Assembly (NCBI RefSeq): GCF_007997015.1
Contig: NZ_VOSM01000009.1
Coordinates: 124,001 to 188,000 of the forward strand
Direction of reading: 5' to 3'
DNA length: 64,000 nt
Origin: Lujinxingia vulgaris
Lineage (GTDB): Bacteria > Myxococcota_A > Bradymonadia > Bradymonadales > Bradymonadaceae
In this document: positions 31,301 through 39,378 of the stretch, piece after piece
Position numbering within the stretch: the first letter of the stretch is position 1
Layout of the letters: the number at the start of each line of letters is the position of its first letter
The notes under the pieces: generated by a model
Seen by the model: only the letters and a program-made list of their open reading frames with translations
Database searches by the model: none
Told to the model about the DNA's origin: nothing
Made by a program: the position numbers and the translations under genes

Positions 31301-32978
31301 GGTAGGTGCGCTGCACCCCGCGCAGCGCTTCCAGGCGCGGGCCGGCCTCGGGCGGCGGGGTCTGCTGGCGCATCTCGGCATCCCACTCGCGCAGCCCCTT
31401 GATGAGCTCGTCGACCACCGACTCCAGCTCGATGAGAGCGTCGATGATGCCGTCGCGTCGCAGGCGGATGGGCTGTTGAAAGGTCTGCTCGGCCTGATCG
31501 ATGAGCGCGCTGCGCAGATCTTCGATATGGCCGCGCAGCCAGGCGTCGTCGAAGCGCGGTGCTTCAAGGCGTTGCCCGAGGTCGGTGGGTTCGAGAAGTT
31601 CAAACTCCTCAAGGCCCAACACCCGCTCATCGCGGCGCTCGTGGGAGGCGCGGCGGGCCTCTCCGGAGCGCTCCAGGCCAGTCTTCAAGAAGATCGGGCC
31701 CAGGCTCAAGTAGACGATCACCGTGGCCATCACCACGCTCTGAAACGCCGGTCCCCACGCCGGGAAGTTCACCGCGACGACGCCGGCGAGCACCAGCACC
31801 ACGGCGTCCTGCGCGATGAAGGCGGTGGGCAGATAATGCAGGCTCTGGCGGGTATCGACCGCCCGCGCGCAGACCCGGCGCGTGGCGAAGTAGAGCGCGC
31901 CCAGGCGCACCACCACCAGCACGAGGATCAGCGGCACATAGGCCGGCGCAGCCCGAAGATCGAGACCGGCGGCGACCGTGGCGAAGTAGATCACAAAGAC
32001 CGGCAGCGCGACCTGCTCCAGGGCGCGCACAAGCTCGCGACCACGCAGCGTGGCGTTTTGCACGAAGAAGCCCGCGACCAGAAAGATCAGCGTCGGCTCG
32101 GCGGCGACCCGCAGCGCGCTCAGGTACGCCAGCACCCCGCTGGCGAGCACCATCAACAAGAGGTAGGAGCGCACCCAGCGGGCGTAGGCGGCGATCGCAA
32201 CGCCCAGCGCGAGGCCCAGGCCCAGCGAGAGGGCGAGCTCGGTGAGCAACGCCGGCACCATGCCCGCGAGCGAGCCGCCGGTGACGGGATCGGGGCTGGC
32301 GAGCAGGGTGGCGCCGGCCATCAGCGCGGCAAAGAACCCGAAGATCAAAAACTCACCGGCCACCACCACGCTCAGCGCCGCGGTGGCCAGCGGCCCCCGG
32401 GCGCGGAGCTCCTGAATCAACGCGACGGTGATGGTCGGGCTAAGCCCGAAGGCCAGCACCCCAAAGAAGAGCGCGATGATGAGCTGCTGCGAAAGAGGCT
32501 CGGAGGCGAAGATGGCCAGGTGCGCGGGGAAGATGCGGGTGGTGAGCATCACCGCGATCACCGTGGTGGGGATCACCGCCAGCGCGATCGCCAGGGTAAT
32601 CCGGGCCACCAGCCGGGCCTGCTCCCGAAGATCGGCCAGGCGCAACTTCGCGCCGGCGAGCATCCCGATGAGCGCCACCACCAGGAGCTGCACCACGGCG
32701 AGCTCATCGATGAGGCGCGAGGAGATGATCGCCAGGGGGTAGGCGTCGGGCATCAGGCTGGAGAAGCTCGGTCCGAGGAGCACCCCGGCGCCGATGTAGC
32801 CGAGCAGCGAGGGGAGCCCCACCCGACGAAACGCCTCACCGGTGGCAAACGCCACAAGCACCATAAGCCCGACGGCGACCAGCCCGTCGCCGGCCATGGC
32901 AGCGGTGGCGCCCGGCCAGACCAGCTGAGCCAGGGTGAGCAGCGCGAGCACAATGGTAAGGGTCAGAAACTCTCGCAT
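28395..32978 (-). CDS. Giant CPA2-type antiporter fused to a long cytosolic region and P-loop ATPase
   Basis: The 1527-residue product begins with a membrane domain of 12 or so segments (about residues 1-430), including LPSLLGYIGAGVLLGPSFSS, the N-terminal CPA2/Kef-like pattern. A long charged helical region (about 430-1190) follows. Next comes an ATPase domain with Walker A GPRGSGKR (about 1205-1212) and Walker B RVIVVEDAQR (about 1288), then a winged-helix-like C-terminus (about 1449-1510). Known Kef antiporters carry RCK domains instead. The start shares one base with the upstream gene stop. This is an unusual fusion and I know no described family with this order. Confidence 0.75.
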   Translation of the reverse strand: MREFLTLTIVLALLTLAQLVWPGATAAMAGDGLVAVGLMVLVAFATGEAFRRVGLPSLLGYIGAGVLLGPSFSSLMPDAYPLAIISSRLIDELAVVQLLVVALIGMLAGAKLRLADLREQARLVARITLAIALAVIPTTVIAVMLTTRIFPAHLAIFASEPLSQQLIIALFFGVLAFGLSPTITVALIQELRARGPLATAALSVVVAGEFLIFGFFAALMAGATLLASPDPVTGGSLAGMVPALLTELALSLGLGLALGVAIAAYARWVRSYLLLMVLASGVLAYLSALRVAAEPTLIFLVAGFFVQNATLRGRELVRALEQVALPVFVIYFATVAAGLDLRAAPAYVPLILVLVVVRLGALYFATRRVCARAVDTRQSLHYLPTAFIAQDAVVLVLAGVVAVNFPAWGPAFQSVVMATVIVYLSLGPIFLKTGLERSGEARRASHERRDERVLGLEEFELLEPTDLGQRLEAPRFDDAWLRGHIEDLRSALIDQAEQTFQQPIRLRRDGIIDALIELESVVDELIKGLREWDAEMRQQTPPPEAGPRLEALRGVQRTYLAQVGQVYERLLQLEGAPLTPASVEAFLSAVRAMEDKQTLYRIEREPALEQVEPSDAPWLRALKWGRRVRRRVLGAGYRNVPVGRLWSYHMELSLPVQLLRVTPPVAAQYEELWRALWQHLREVDRFLESLAEASATERDASNPPAEPDPVSGSPADETSPNAASVEARIAAFYADFSESHAELAHQTRRSAEVGLKGYGQSLEQSYHAFVRGVALAGTSQLPALVYRPSSRFASARRASSQLGDRLARQHQIIEGYRGWLKLDHQVSEFVQWSQGTRLAAERAARQTLGAGMEPLEALEQQLEELHDRARRAPLDWELAYTSELRPLLLRARRAQELRLARVRQGRYTRQLLELVEARVEQLPATIAVLSADPRRAIVAGAQHYELPLRRWVSSQVSRELALRVVDFNERAATRQEERHTLLGAIEQLLEFHLVTARRQRTRSPGNGEEGEGAPVPADLAGGEEGAGVQGIERALRALTSLRERISRDEEELVAWLISEWDRLMTRAFEPIEERRLGELQRELARQGAASFVARGESLAGELLEPLARHLGAARARAARWSDELGEELRTLLGASTLPADDAARRRALLADEPVAHSRAPSVYRRLFVPSPLDIPDFYRERGVEEQLLASARRWATGAEEVALIRGPRGSGKRTLARHLVPARIYGVVPDLREESVVTLSLSSVAREEPALSRAIVEGLGIQGAATRSFDDLRQYLQRGELRRRVIVVEDAQRLVLRTEVGVALTERFFNLVADSAQTIFWVLLMDEASADFAASHLNLDRVVTTTVSLPPADGAWLEAMILARHRVSGFGLSFEPQPRGRLERLARLQLRTPAPELVQREFFEALAAHARHNPRAALLWWLRAVRPDPGDDARLLVSPLCGAPLPVLDALSLEQRLLLAAITLHGSLSPHQAHLIVGLSQESARAELDALRRKGYLETLADNPDELQLRPGADAAIADALCRQNLI

Positions 32979-34336
32979 CAGCGCCCCTCCTGCCAGCTTC
33001 CCCAGGGGGAGTGCGAGCGACGCTCGGCGTCGACCTCGGAGATATCAATGAGCCAGCCGCGCAAAAACACCCAGGCCAGCAAGTCGGCCAGAAAGAGCGC
33101 GAGCACAAGCGCCGAGATCATCGGGGCAACGGCGGGCTCGGCGGGCAAGGCGTGGATCAGGTCGATGACGATGGCCGCGCCCAGCGCGCCCGGCGCCCAG
33201 AGCGCGCGGTGAGTGCCCGGCTCGGGGCGAAGTCCGCGCAGCCTGGGGCGATACGCCACCTCCCCGAGCATGCGGCCCACATAACGTAGCAGCACAAAAC
33301 TCGCCGCGGCGCCCCAGACCCAGGCAGAGCTTCCGCCGGCCCATAACGTGCCGGCAAAAAAGAGGGTGAGCACGTAGAGGGGGGCACTCATCGTATCGAG
33401 AACTTTTGTCAGCCGCAGCGATTCGGAGCTCATCGCGGCCATAATGACGCCGGCGATCACGTTGACCAGGACCACCGAGAGGTTGGCCGCCCAGGCCACT
33501 GCGCTGAGGGTGACGCCAACGCCGAGCGCGATCGAGATCATGCGATCATCGTCGGGGCGCCCCTGCAGGAGTGCGCCGGCCAGACCCCCGGCAAGCCCTC
33601 CCAGGCCCAGATGCATGGCGAGGCCGATCAGCGGGGTGGCGTTCTGCGGGAGGCCCGCGACGGGGGCCTGGCGCCACGTGAAAAAGACCAGCAGCCCGAG
33701 CAAAGCTGCCGGCATGCACACCCGGGTCAGCCGTGCGGCGCGCGAGGCCGCCGCGGCGTTGACCCCCAGCGAGGAGGTGAGGCGTTGGAGTTGGTCGTCG
33801 TCGGCGGTGAGCGCCAGCACGCCCAGGGCGGCCAGCGCCGGCCACCAGGCGTCGACGATCTGCGGGGGCGCGCTCCAGCGCAGGAGCGCCATGGGCAGCG
33901 CGATCATCACCAGCGCTCCCACCGCGGAGATGACCGCGCCCAGCTTGAGATCCGCCCCGCCGACCTCGCGAAGCTCGGCCGGGCTTAAGCGAAGCCCCGC
34001 CGAGAGCGCCACTGCCCCCACGGTGAGCGCCATCATCGGTTCGAGTACCGGGAGGGCCACGTCACGGAGCAGCCCGCCCACGGGCACCAGGAGCGCCCCC
34101 AGGGCCACATAATGCGCGCCGGTGACCACGCCGCTTCGACGTCCGAGGAGCCCTGGCGAGAGGTAGGCCAGAAGCGTGGCGCAGGCCACAAACCCCAGGC
34201 CCACCAGCACCTGGAGGGTCGAGCCCCTGGCGAGCACCATCGCTGCGCCGGCGTCGGCGGCGTGCGCGGCTTCCACCCACGCCATCATTATGAGCACGCT
34301 CATCAAAACGGCCGTGCTCTTCCATCGCTTCGACAT
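32978..34336 (-). CDS. Antiporter-like polytopic membrane protein
   Basis: The 452-residue product has a signal-like N-terminus ending AAHA and about ten further hydrophobic segments. They resemble a cation/proton antiporter membrane domain, including segments with AALGVLALTADDDQL and VLVNVIAGVIMAAMSSE. The family assignment is weaker than for the two neighbours. It is the first gene of a three-gene operon with the giant antiporter-ATPase and MscS genes. A good Shine-Dalgarno (AAAGGATG) supports the start at 34336. Confidence 0.6.
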   Translation of the reverse strand: MSKRWKSTAVLMSVLIMMAWVEAAHAADAGAAMVLARGSTLQVLVGLGFVACATLLAYLSPGLLGRRSGVVTGAHYVALGALLVPVGGLLRDVALPVLEPMMALTVGAVALSAGLRLSPAELREVGGADLKLGAVISAVGALVMIALPMALLRWSAPPQIVDAWWPALAALGVLALTADDDQLQRLTSSLGVNAAAASRAARLTRVCMPAALLGLLVFFTWRQAPVAGLPQNATPLIGLAMHLGLGGLAGGLAGALLQGRPDDDRMISIALGVGVTLSAVAWAANLSVVLVNVIAGVIMAAMSSESLRLTKVLDTMSAPLYVLTLFFAGTLWAGGSSAWVWGAAASFVLLRYVGRMLGEVAYRPRLRGLRPEPGTHRALWAPGALGAAIVIDLIHALPAEPAVAPMISALVLALFLADLLAWVFLRGWLIDISEVDAERRSHSPWGSWQEGR

Positions 34337-34618
34337 AGCATCCTTTCGCGGCGGGGGAGTCGCCGCAGTGCCGCGCGATCCTCGCCAGAACCATTCATCA
34401 TCTGTGCCGGGTGGCGCCGGCGGAACTAAAAGGCCCGGCGCCGCCGCTTATGTTCCTTATCTCGAAAGCCGGCCGGCGATGCACTTCTTGATTGACCCCA
34501 GACCTGAAAAAACGGCCCAATACCGGCGCGACGCGTCCCCGGGTAAGGCCTGGCGAGCGCGCTCGACGTGAGGTCTGCGTCTCTACGATCTGCCCCGGAT
34601 GCCCCTGAGGATGATGTC
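34337..34618. other. Divergent intergenic region between antiporter genes
   Basis: This 282-base gap holds a GGCGCCGG / CCGGCGCC inverted repeat at 34413-34420 and 34435-34442 and an AT-rich GACCTGAAAAAACG stretch. I see no convincing promoter pair. It should contain the start signals for both flanking operons. Confidence 0.3.
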
Positions 34619-37210
34619 ATGAACGATCTTCTCCACCACTTTGAGACCCCCTTTACCGATCCGGTGCTGATCTTTGCGGTGGTCATGCTGATGCTGCTGG
34701 TGGCGCCGCTGGCGGTGAGAAAGATGCGGCTTCCGGAGATCATCGGACTCTTGATGGCCGGGGTCATCGCCGGGCCCAACGCCCTGGGGCTCCTGGAGCG
34801 CGACGCCACCTTCCAGCTCCTGGGCACGGTGGGTCTGCTCTACATTATGTTCACCGCCGGGCTGGAGATCGATCTTAATCGCTTTGCGAAGTATCGAAAC
34901 CACAGCCTGGTCTTCGGGGTGCTGACCTTTCTGGTGCCGCAGACGATCGGGACGCTGGCCGGGATGTATATTCTGGGGCTGGAGTTCATGGTGGCGATTC
35001 TGCTGGCGAGTATGTTCGCCTCGCACACGCTGTTGGCCTACCCGGTGACAAGCCGGCTGGGGGTGAGCAAATCCAACGCGGTCACAGCCACGGTGGGGGG
35101 CACGGTGATCACCGACACCGCCGCGCTTCTGGTGCTGGCGGTGGTGATGGGATCGACGCGCGGATCACTGGATATGAACTTCTGGCTGACCCTGGTGATC
35201 GGCCTTGGCATCTACGTGGCGCTGGTCTTCTGGAGCATCCCGAGGGTGGGACGCTGGTTCTTTCGCAAGGTGGGCAGTGAGGGGGTCGTCGAGTACGTCT
35301 TTGTGTTGGCGGTGGTGTTTCTGGCGGCCTTTCTGGCGGAGCTTGCCGGGGTGGAGGCCATCATCGGGGCGTTTATGGCAGGGCTTGCGCTCAACCGGCT
35401 CATCCCCGAGTCTAGCACGCTGATGAACCGCATTGAGTTTGTAGGAAACGCCCTCTTCATTCCCTTCTTTTTGATCTCGGTGGGGATGCTGGTGGACGTG
35501 CGGGTGCTCTTCAGCGGGGCGGACGCCCTCATCGTCGCCGCGACCATGGTTGGTGCCGCGCTCTTCTCCAAATGGCTCGCCGCGCTGCTCACGCAGAAGC
35601 TGCTCGGCTACAGCCGCGATGAGGCGATGGTGATCTTCGGGCTCTCGGCGGCCCAGGCCGCTGCGACGCTGGCGGTGGTGCTGGTGGCCTTTGATGTGGG
35701 GCTTTTTGATGAGGCGGTGCTCAACGGCACGATCGTGATGATCGCGGTGACGTGTTTTGTCTCACCGATGGTCACCGAGCGTTTCGGGCGCAAGATGGCG
35801 CTGGCTCAGGAGGAGCAAGGCGGCAGTGGCGAAGATGAAGCGCCGCAGCGTTTTCTGGTGCCCCTGGCCAACGCCGCGCACGCCCAGGCGCTGCTCGACT
35901 TTACCTTTCTGGTGCGCGAGCACGGCTCGGAGGAGCCGGTCTTTCCACTCTCGGTTGTGCCCGAGGAGGGAGACACCGCCCAGGCGATTGCGAGCGCCGA
36001 GCGCATGCTCTCGGCGGCGGTGGTGCACGGGGCCTCGGCCGAGGTGCCGGTGGTGCCGGTGACGCGGGTGGCCCATAACCTGGCCTCGGGCATCGCGCGC
36101 GCGGTGATGGAGCGGCGCGTCTCCGATCTGGTGGTGGGTTGGAGCGGCCCCGATCTTTCGAGCTCGAAGGCCCGCCGCGCGAACTTCGGCGTGGTCACCG
36201 ATCAGCTCCTGGCCCAGACCGAGCAGCAGGTCTTCATCAACCACCTCACCCAGCCGATCAACACCGTCAAGCGGGTGATCGTCGTCTTTCCGCCGCTGAT
36301 CGAATACCACCCGGGCTACACCCGCGCGCTGCGCGACATCAAGCGGCTGACCAACGCGATGGGGGCGCTGCTCACCGGGCTCTGCCTCAAGGATGAGATG
36401 CGCCGGATTCGGGGGCGTTTTGATACGATCAAACCCGAGATCGCCTCGTCTTTTGTGGGCTTTAATACCATGGAAGATCTGGTGGCGACGCTGCAGCGCC
36501 GCGTCGAAGAGCACGATCTGCTGATCTTCTTGAGCGCGCGCCGCGGCACCCTGCCCTGGTCGCCGGAGCTCGAAGCCCTGCCGGGGCGTCTGGACGCGCT
36601 GGCCGACTACTCGATGAGCTTTCTCTTTCTCTCGGACATCGACGAGGCGCAGCTTCCGGTCACCGCCGAAGAGGAGGGGCTGGCCGAGGCGTTTAAGTTG
36701 CGGCGAGTGCGCGTGGCGATGGAGGAGCCCGAGGAACGCGAGGCGTTGAAGACGTTGTTGGTCGGCTACTTCGGCGAGGAGCGCGCCGAGACCTACTGTG
36801 AGGAGGTGGTCGATGCGCTCTTGCGCGACGATCCGGGCTTCTCGCGGGAGCTCATCGACGGGGTGATGCTGGTCAACGCGCGCAGTGAGCATGTGCACCG
36901 CCCGCTTGTGTTTGCGGCCACGCGCCGCGAGGGCTTTGAGACGCAGGCGCGCGCCGGATCGCCGGTGTATCTGATGCTGGTGGCGGTCAGCCCGCAGGAG
37001 AGTTCTTTGCAGGAGCACCTGGGGCTTTTCTCGGAGCTCGGAGCGCTGGCCACCCGGGTGGTCGACGCGCAGGCGCTGGCGCGCCTGGAGACGCCCACCG
37101 AAGTGCTCGAAGAGCTCAAACGGCTGGCGCGCGACCCGCAGACCGTCTTCCCGGACGCGCGGGATGGGGCGCTGGATCTAAGCCTGACGCGCAGCGACCT
37201 CCCCGGGTAA
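34619..37210 (+). CDS. CPA2-family cation/proton antiporter with long soluble C-terminus
   Basis: The 863-residue protein has about 12 membrane segments in residues 1-390, with MRLPEIIGLLMAGVIAGPNA (CPA2 N-terminus) and VTATVGGTVITDTAALLVLA. The soluble tail (395-863) has two parts that look like universal-stress-protein-type modules (PQRFLVPLANAAHAQALLDF ... RRVSDLVVGW). It probably exchanges Na+ or K+ for H+ at the inner membrane. I used the ATG at 34619, since the GTG 17 codons earlier adds an unlikely stretch. It is divergent from the antiporter operon. Its stop codon lies inside a 43-bp tandem repeat. Confidence 0.85.
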   Translation: MNDLLHHFETPFTDPVLIFAVVMLMLLVAPLAVRKMRLPEIIGLLMAGVIAGPNALGLLERDATFQLLGTVGLLYIMFTAGLEIDLNRFAKYRNHSLVFGVLTFLVPQTIGTLAGMYILGLEFMVAILLASMFASHTLLAYPVTSRLGVSKSNAVTATVGGTVITDTAALLVLAVVMGSTRGSLDMNFWLTLVIGLGIYVALVFWSIPRVGRWFFRKVGSEGVVEYVFVLAVVFLAAFLAELAGVEAIIGAFMAGLALNRLIPESSTLMNRIEFVGNALFIPFFLISVGMLVDVRVLFSGADALIVAATMVGAALFSKWLAALLTQKLLGYSRDEAMVIFGLSAAQAAATLAVVLVAFDVGLFDEAVLNGTIVMIAVTCFVSPMVTERFGRKMALAQEEQGGSGEDEAPQRFLVPLANAAHAQALLDFTFLVREHGSEEPVFPLSVVPEEGDTAQAIASAERMLSAAVVHGASAEVPVVPVTRVAHNLASGIARAVMERRVSDLVVGWSGPDLSSSKARRANFGVVTDQLLAQTEQQVFINHLTQPINTVKRVIVVFPPLIEYHPGYTRALRDIKRLTNAMGALLTGLCLKDEMRRIRGRFDTIKPEIASSFVGFNTMEDLVATLQRRVEEHDLLIFLSARRGTLPWSPELEALPGRLDALADYSMSFLFLSDIDEAQLPVTAEEEGLAEAFKLRRVRVAMEEPEEREALKTLLVGYFGEERAETYCEEVVDALLRDDPGFSRELIDGVMLVNARSEHVHRPLVFAATRREGFETQARAGSPVYLMLVAVSPQESSLQEHLGLFSELGALATRVVDAQALARLETPTEVLEELKRLARDPQTVFPDARDGALDLSLTRSDLPG

Positions 37211-37336
37211 CTCGCCACGCCCCACGCTCGACCTGCATCTTTTGAGAGGGTAACTCGCAACGCCCCACGCCCGGCCTGCATCTTTTGAGAGGGTAACTCG
37301 CAACGCCCCACGCCCGGCCTGCATCTTTTGAGAGGG
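37206..37336. repeat. 43-bp tandem repeat, three copies, overlapping the antiporter stop codon
   Basis: TAACTCG recurs at 37208, 37251 and 37294, giving a period of exactly 43 bp. Each unit ends GCATCTTTTGAGAGG. Copies 2 and 3 are identical; copy 1 differs at three bases (CGCCACG for CGCAACG, GCTCGACC for GCCCGGCC). The TAA stop of the antiporter gene is inside copy 1. The rest of the gap to 37410 shows no gene. Confidence 0.9.
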
Positions 37337-37410
37337 TCGTTTGCACCTCAGCGCCCGCTGCGCCCTTGCACACGCCCCACACCACCCAAAAGCCGAACTT
37401 TTACAAACAC

Positions 37411-38559
37411 TTAGAAACGACCACGCACGCACATTGAGGCCGGCCCCACGCCCAACGCCAGCGCGGGCTCATCGTCGCCGCGCGCCGATGAGACAATAAG
37501 CCAGCCAAGGCCCAGCGCGCTGGCCCCCGCCCCCACGCCCAGCAGCACCCACTGCGCGCTCTCATAGCTCTCGCCACGGCCGATAAGCTCCTCGTAGCGG
37601 GAGGGGGTCATGGTGCCGGCAGCGTTCTCGGTGGCGATGTCGTCCTCGATGCCGCGCATCGACACGACCATCGCGCCGGCGCCGCCCAGCGCCACCACTC
37701 CCACGCCCAGTGAGGAGTAGGCGCCCAGGCGCGAGCGCTTGCGGGGGGCGATCGGCGGCGCGATGGCCGCCACCCCGCGCTCCGGCCGCTCCTCGGCAAC
37801 CGGACCCGCACCACCGAGCTGCGGCTGCACCGAGGGCGACGTCGCCGCGGCCCGCTGCTCGGTGGAGGCCGCCACCGCAGGAGCCGCGCTCACCTCGATG
37901 ATCACCGGATCGCCCACGCCCAGCGCAACTTCTTCGACATAGGGCCGGGCGCCGGCGCGCTCAACCTCCACCCGGTAGCGCCCCTCGGGGAGCCCCTGGC
38001 GGGTGACCTGGCCATGCCCCACGATCACGCCGTCGATGCGAATGGCGTCGCCCTCCCCGGGCGCGCGAACCTCCAGGTGTGTCGTCATCTCAGCGGCGAT
38101 TTCGCCAAAAACCCCTTCGATTTCTCGCCGAAACGCGAGCACCGGGTCGTCGCCGCTAAGCTCGCGTTGCACCTCCATCGCGACGCCGCTGCGGAGGCGA
38201 TCAAAGATCGCCACGCTGACCACAAGCCCGCCGTCGCGACGGCGCACATCGCCCGAGATCAGCACCCGGGCATCGTTAAACTCGGCCATCTGCTCCAGAC
38301 ACGTCCGCGCATCGGGCTCACAGCCCAGCACCACCGCGGTCTCCTCGCGCTGCAAAGGGGTGGCGTTGACCACCTCAAAGGCCCCGACCTGCAAGGCCTG
38401 GTTTCGCAGCACCGCGCTCAGGTTGCTCAAGAGCGCCGGATCGACGCCGGCGCCTTCAAGCTCAAAGACCACCGCCTCGACCGGCTGGGCCGCAGCGGTG
38501 CCTGCCCCCACCATCATCGTCATCAGGAGCGCGAGGGCTCCGAGCACAGCACATCTCAT
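37411..38559 (-). CDS. Secreted PEGA-like protein with C-terminal membrane segments
   Basis: The 382-residue product has a signal peptide ending near GTAAA-QPVEAV, an N-terminal region similar to myxobacterial adventurous proteins (CEPDARTCLEQMAEF), and a PEGA-like beta segment (about residues 160-225, RVEVERAGARPYVEEVALGV). Two hydrophobic segments follow near 275-300 and 340-365. The function is unknown; PEGA domains are often cell-surface or polysaccharide-associated. The ATG at 38559 has a GGAG upstream. A 111-base gap separates it from the preceding lipoprotein gene. Confidence 0.6.
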   Translation of the reverse strand: MRCAVLGALALLMTMMVGAGTAAAQPVEAVVFELEGAGVDPALLSNLSAVLRNQALQVGAFEVVNATPLQREETAVVLGCEPDARTCLEQMAEFNDARVLISGDVRRRDGGLVVSVAIFDRLRSGVAMEVQRELSGDDPVLAFRREIEGVFGEIAAEMTTHLEVRAPGEGDAIRIDGVIVGHGQVTRQGLPEGRYRVEVERAGARPYVEEVALGVGDPVIIEVSAAPAVAASTEQRAAATSPSVQPQLGGAGPVAEERPERGVAAIAPPIAPRKRSRLGAYSSLGVGVVALGGAGAMVVSMRGIEDDIATENAAGTMTPSRYEELIGRGESYESAQWVLLGVGAGASALGLGWLIVSSARGDDEPALALGVGPASMCVRGRF

Positions 38560-38670
38560 AGACTCACTCCCCGGCCGCGGCCTGCGCGGCCAACGGTCGC
38601 GGCCGCGGCGATGGTTAAGCTGCGGCCTTCGGTACCTTTGACGTTCGGGGAGTATAGAGGGAGCCGGCGC

Positions 38671-39378
38671 TCAGTGCATGCGCCAATCGCCGAAGGGTCG
38701 GCCGAAGTTCTCGCGGTTCTGCTCACCGTAGAGTGGCGAGCCGGCCGGCGGGGTGTAGGGCTCTCCCCAGACCGCGCCCGGGGCCAGGAGTTCGCCATCA
38801 GAGGTGCGCAGCTCCACGGGCTTGCCGCGCATCGCGCTCAACCAGGGCGCGCGCTCACCGCGGTTGGTCGTGGGGTTGTTGCGGGCGTGCTCCAGGGCGC
38901 GGGCCAGATCGTCGTCCTTCTCGGCCATCGCCTCCAGGGTTTGCGCCCGGGCGATCTCGCGGGCCGCCAGATCCGGGGCGGCTTGGTAGTCGATCACGAG
39001 CTGCCCGTGGCGGCCGGCGATCGTGTAGAACTCCAGCGATGGCGAGTGCGGGCGAAGCGGCAACACCCGCACCCTGCCCGACATCTCGACGTACTCGTAG
39101 TCGACCAGGCGCGAGCGGAAAAACGCGCTGAGTTCCTCGACGGTCATGCGCGTATGCACGGTGACCAACGTCTCGGAGATCTCCAGCCGGTCGGTGTAGT
39201 CCGGAGGCAGCGGAAGTCCAAAGACCTCGCGAGGCTCGGCCTCCACCTTCGATTCGGAGGCGCGCGAAGTCTTCTGCTCGCGCTCCTCGCCGGGGGTCTG
39301 CTTCTCCTCGTCGCGGCAGGCCGCCGCGACAAGGAGAAACATACATGCGATGAGAAGTCGTCTCAGGTGCAGTCGCAT
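38671..39378 (-). CDS. Lipoprotein coupled to PilY1
   Basis: The 235-residue product has a lipobox (VAAAC, Cys21) after a short signal peptide, then a Glu/Lys-rich linker and a globular domain of about 120 residues with no recognised family. Its ATG at 39378 shares one base with the pilY1 stop codon, so it is translationally coupled to the pilus gene and could act in pilus assembly or surface exposure. Confidence 0.65.
   Translation of the reverse strand: MRLHLRRLLIACMFLLVAAACRDEEKQTPGEEREQKTSRASESKVEAEPREVFGLPLPPDYTDRLEISETLVTVHTRMTVEELSAFFRSRLVDYEYVEMSGRVRVLPLRPHSPSLEFYTIAGRHGQLVIDYQAAPDLAAREIARAQTLEAMAEKDDDLARALEHARNNPTTNRGERAPWLSAMRGKPVELRTSDGELLAPGAVWGEPYTPPAGSPLYGEQNRENFGRPFGDWRMH

Noticed and set aside
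37206-37336. CRISPR or small CDS in the 43-bp tandem repeat
   Set aside because: The whole 43-bp unit is repeated with no unique spacers. The minus-strand frame there is a shadow without a start signal.
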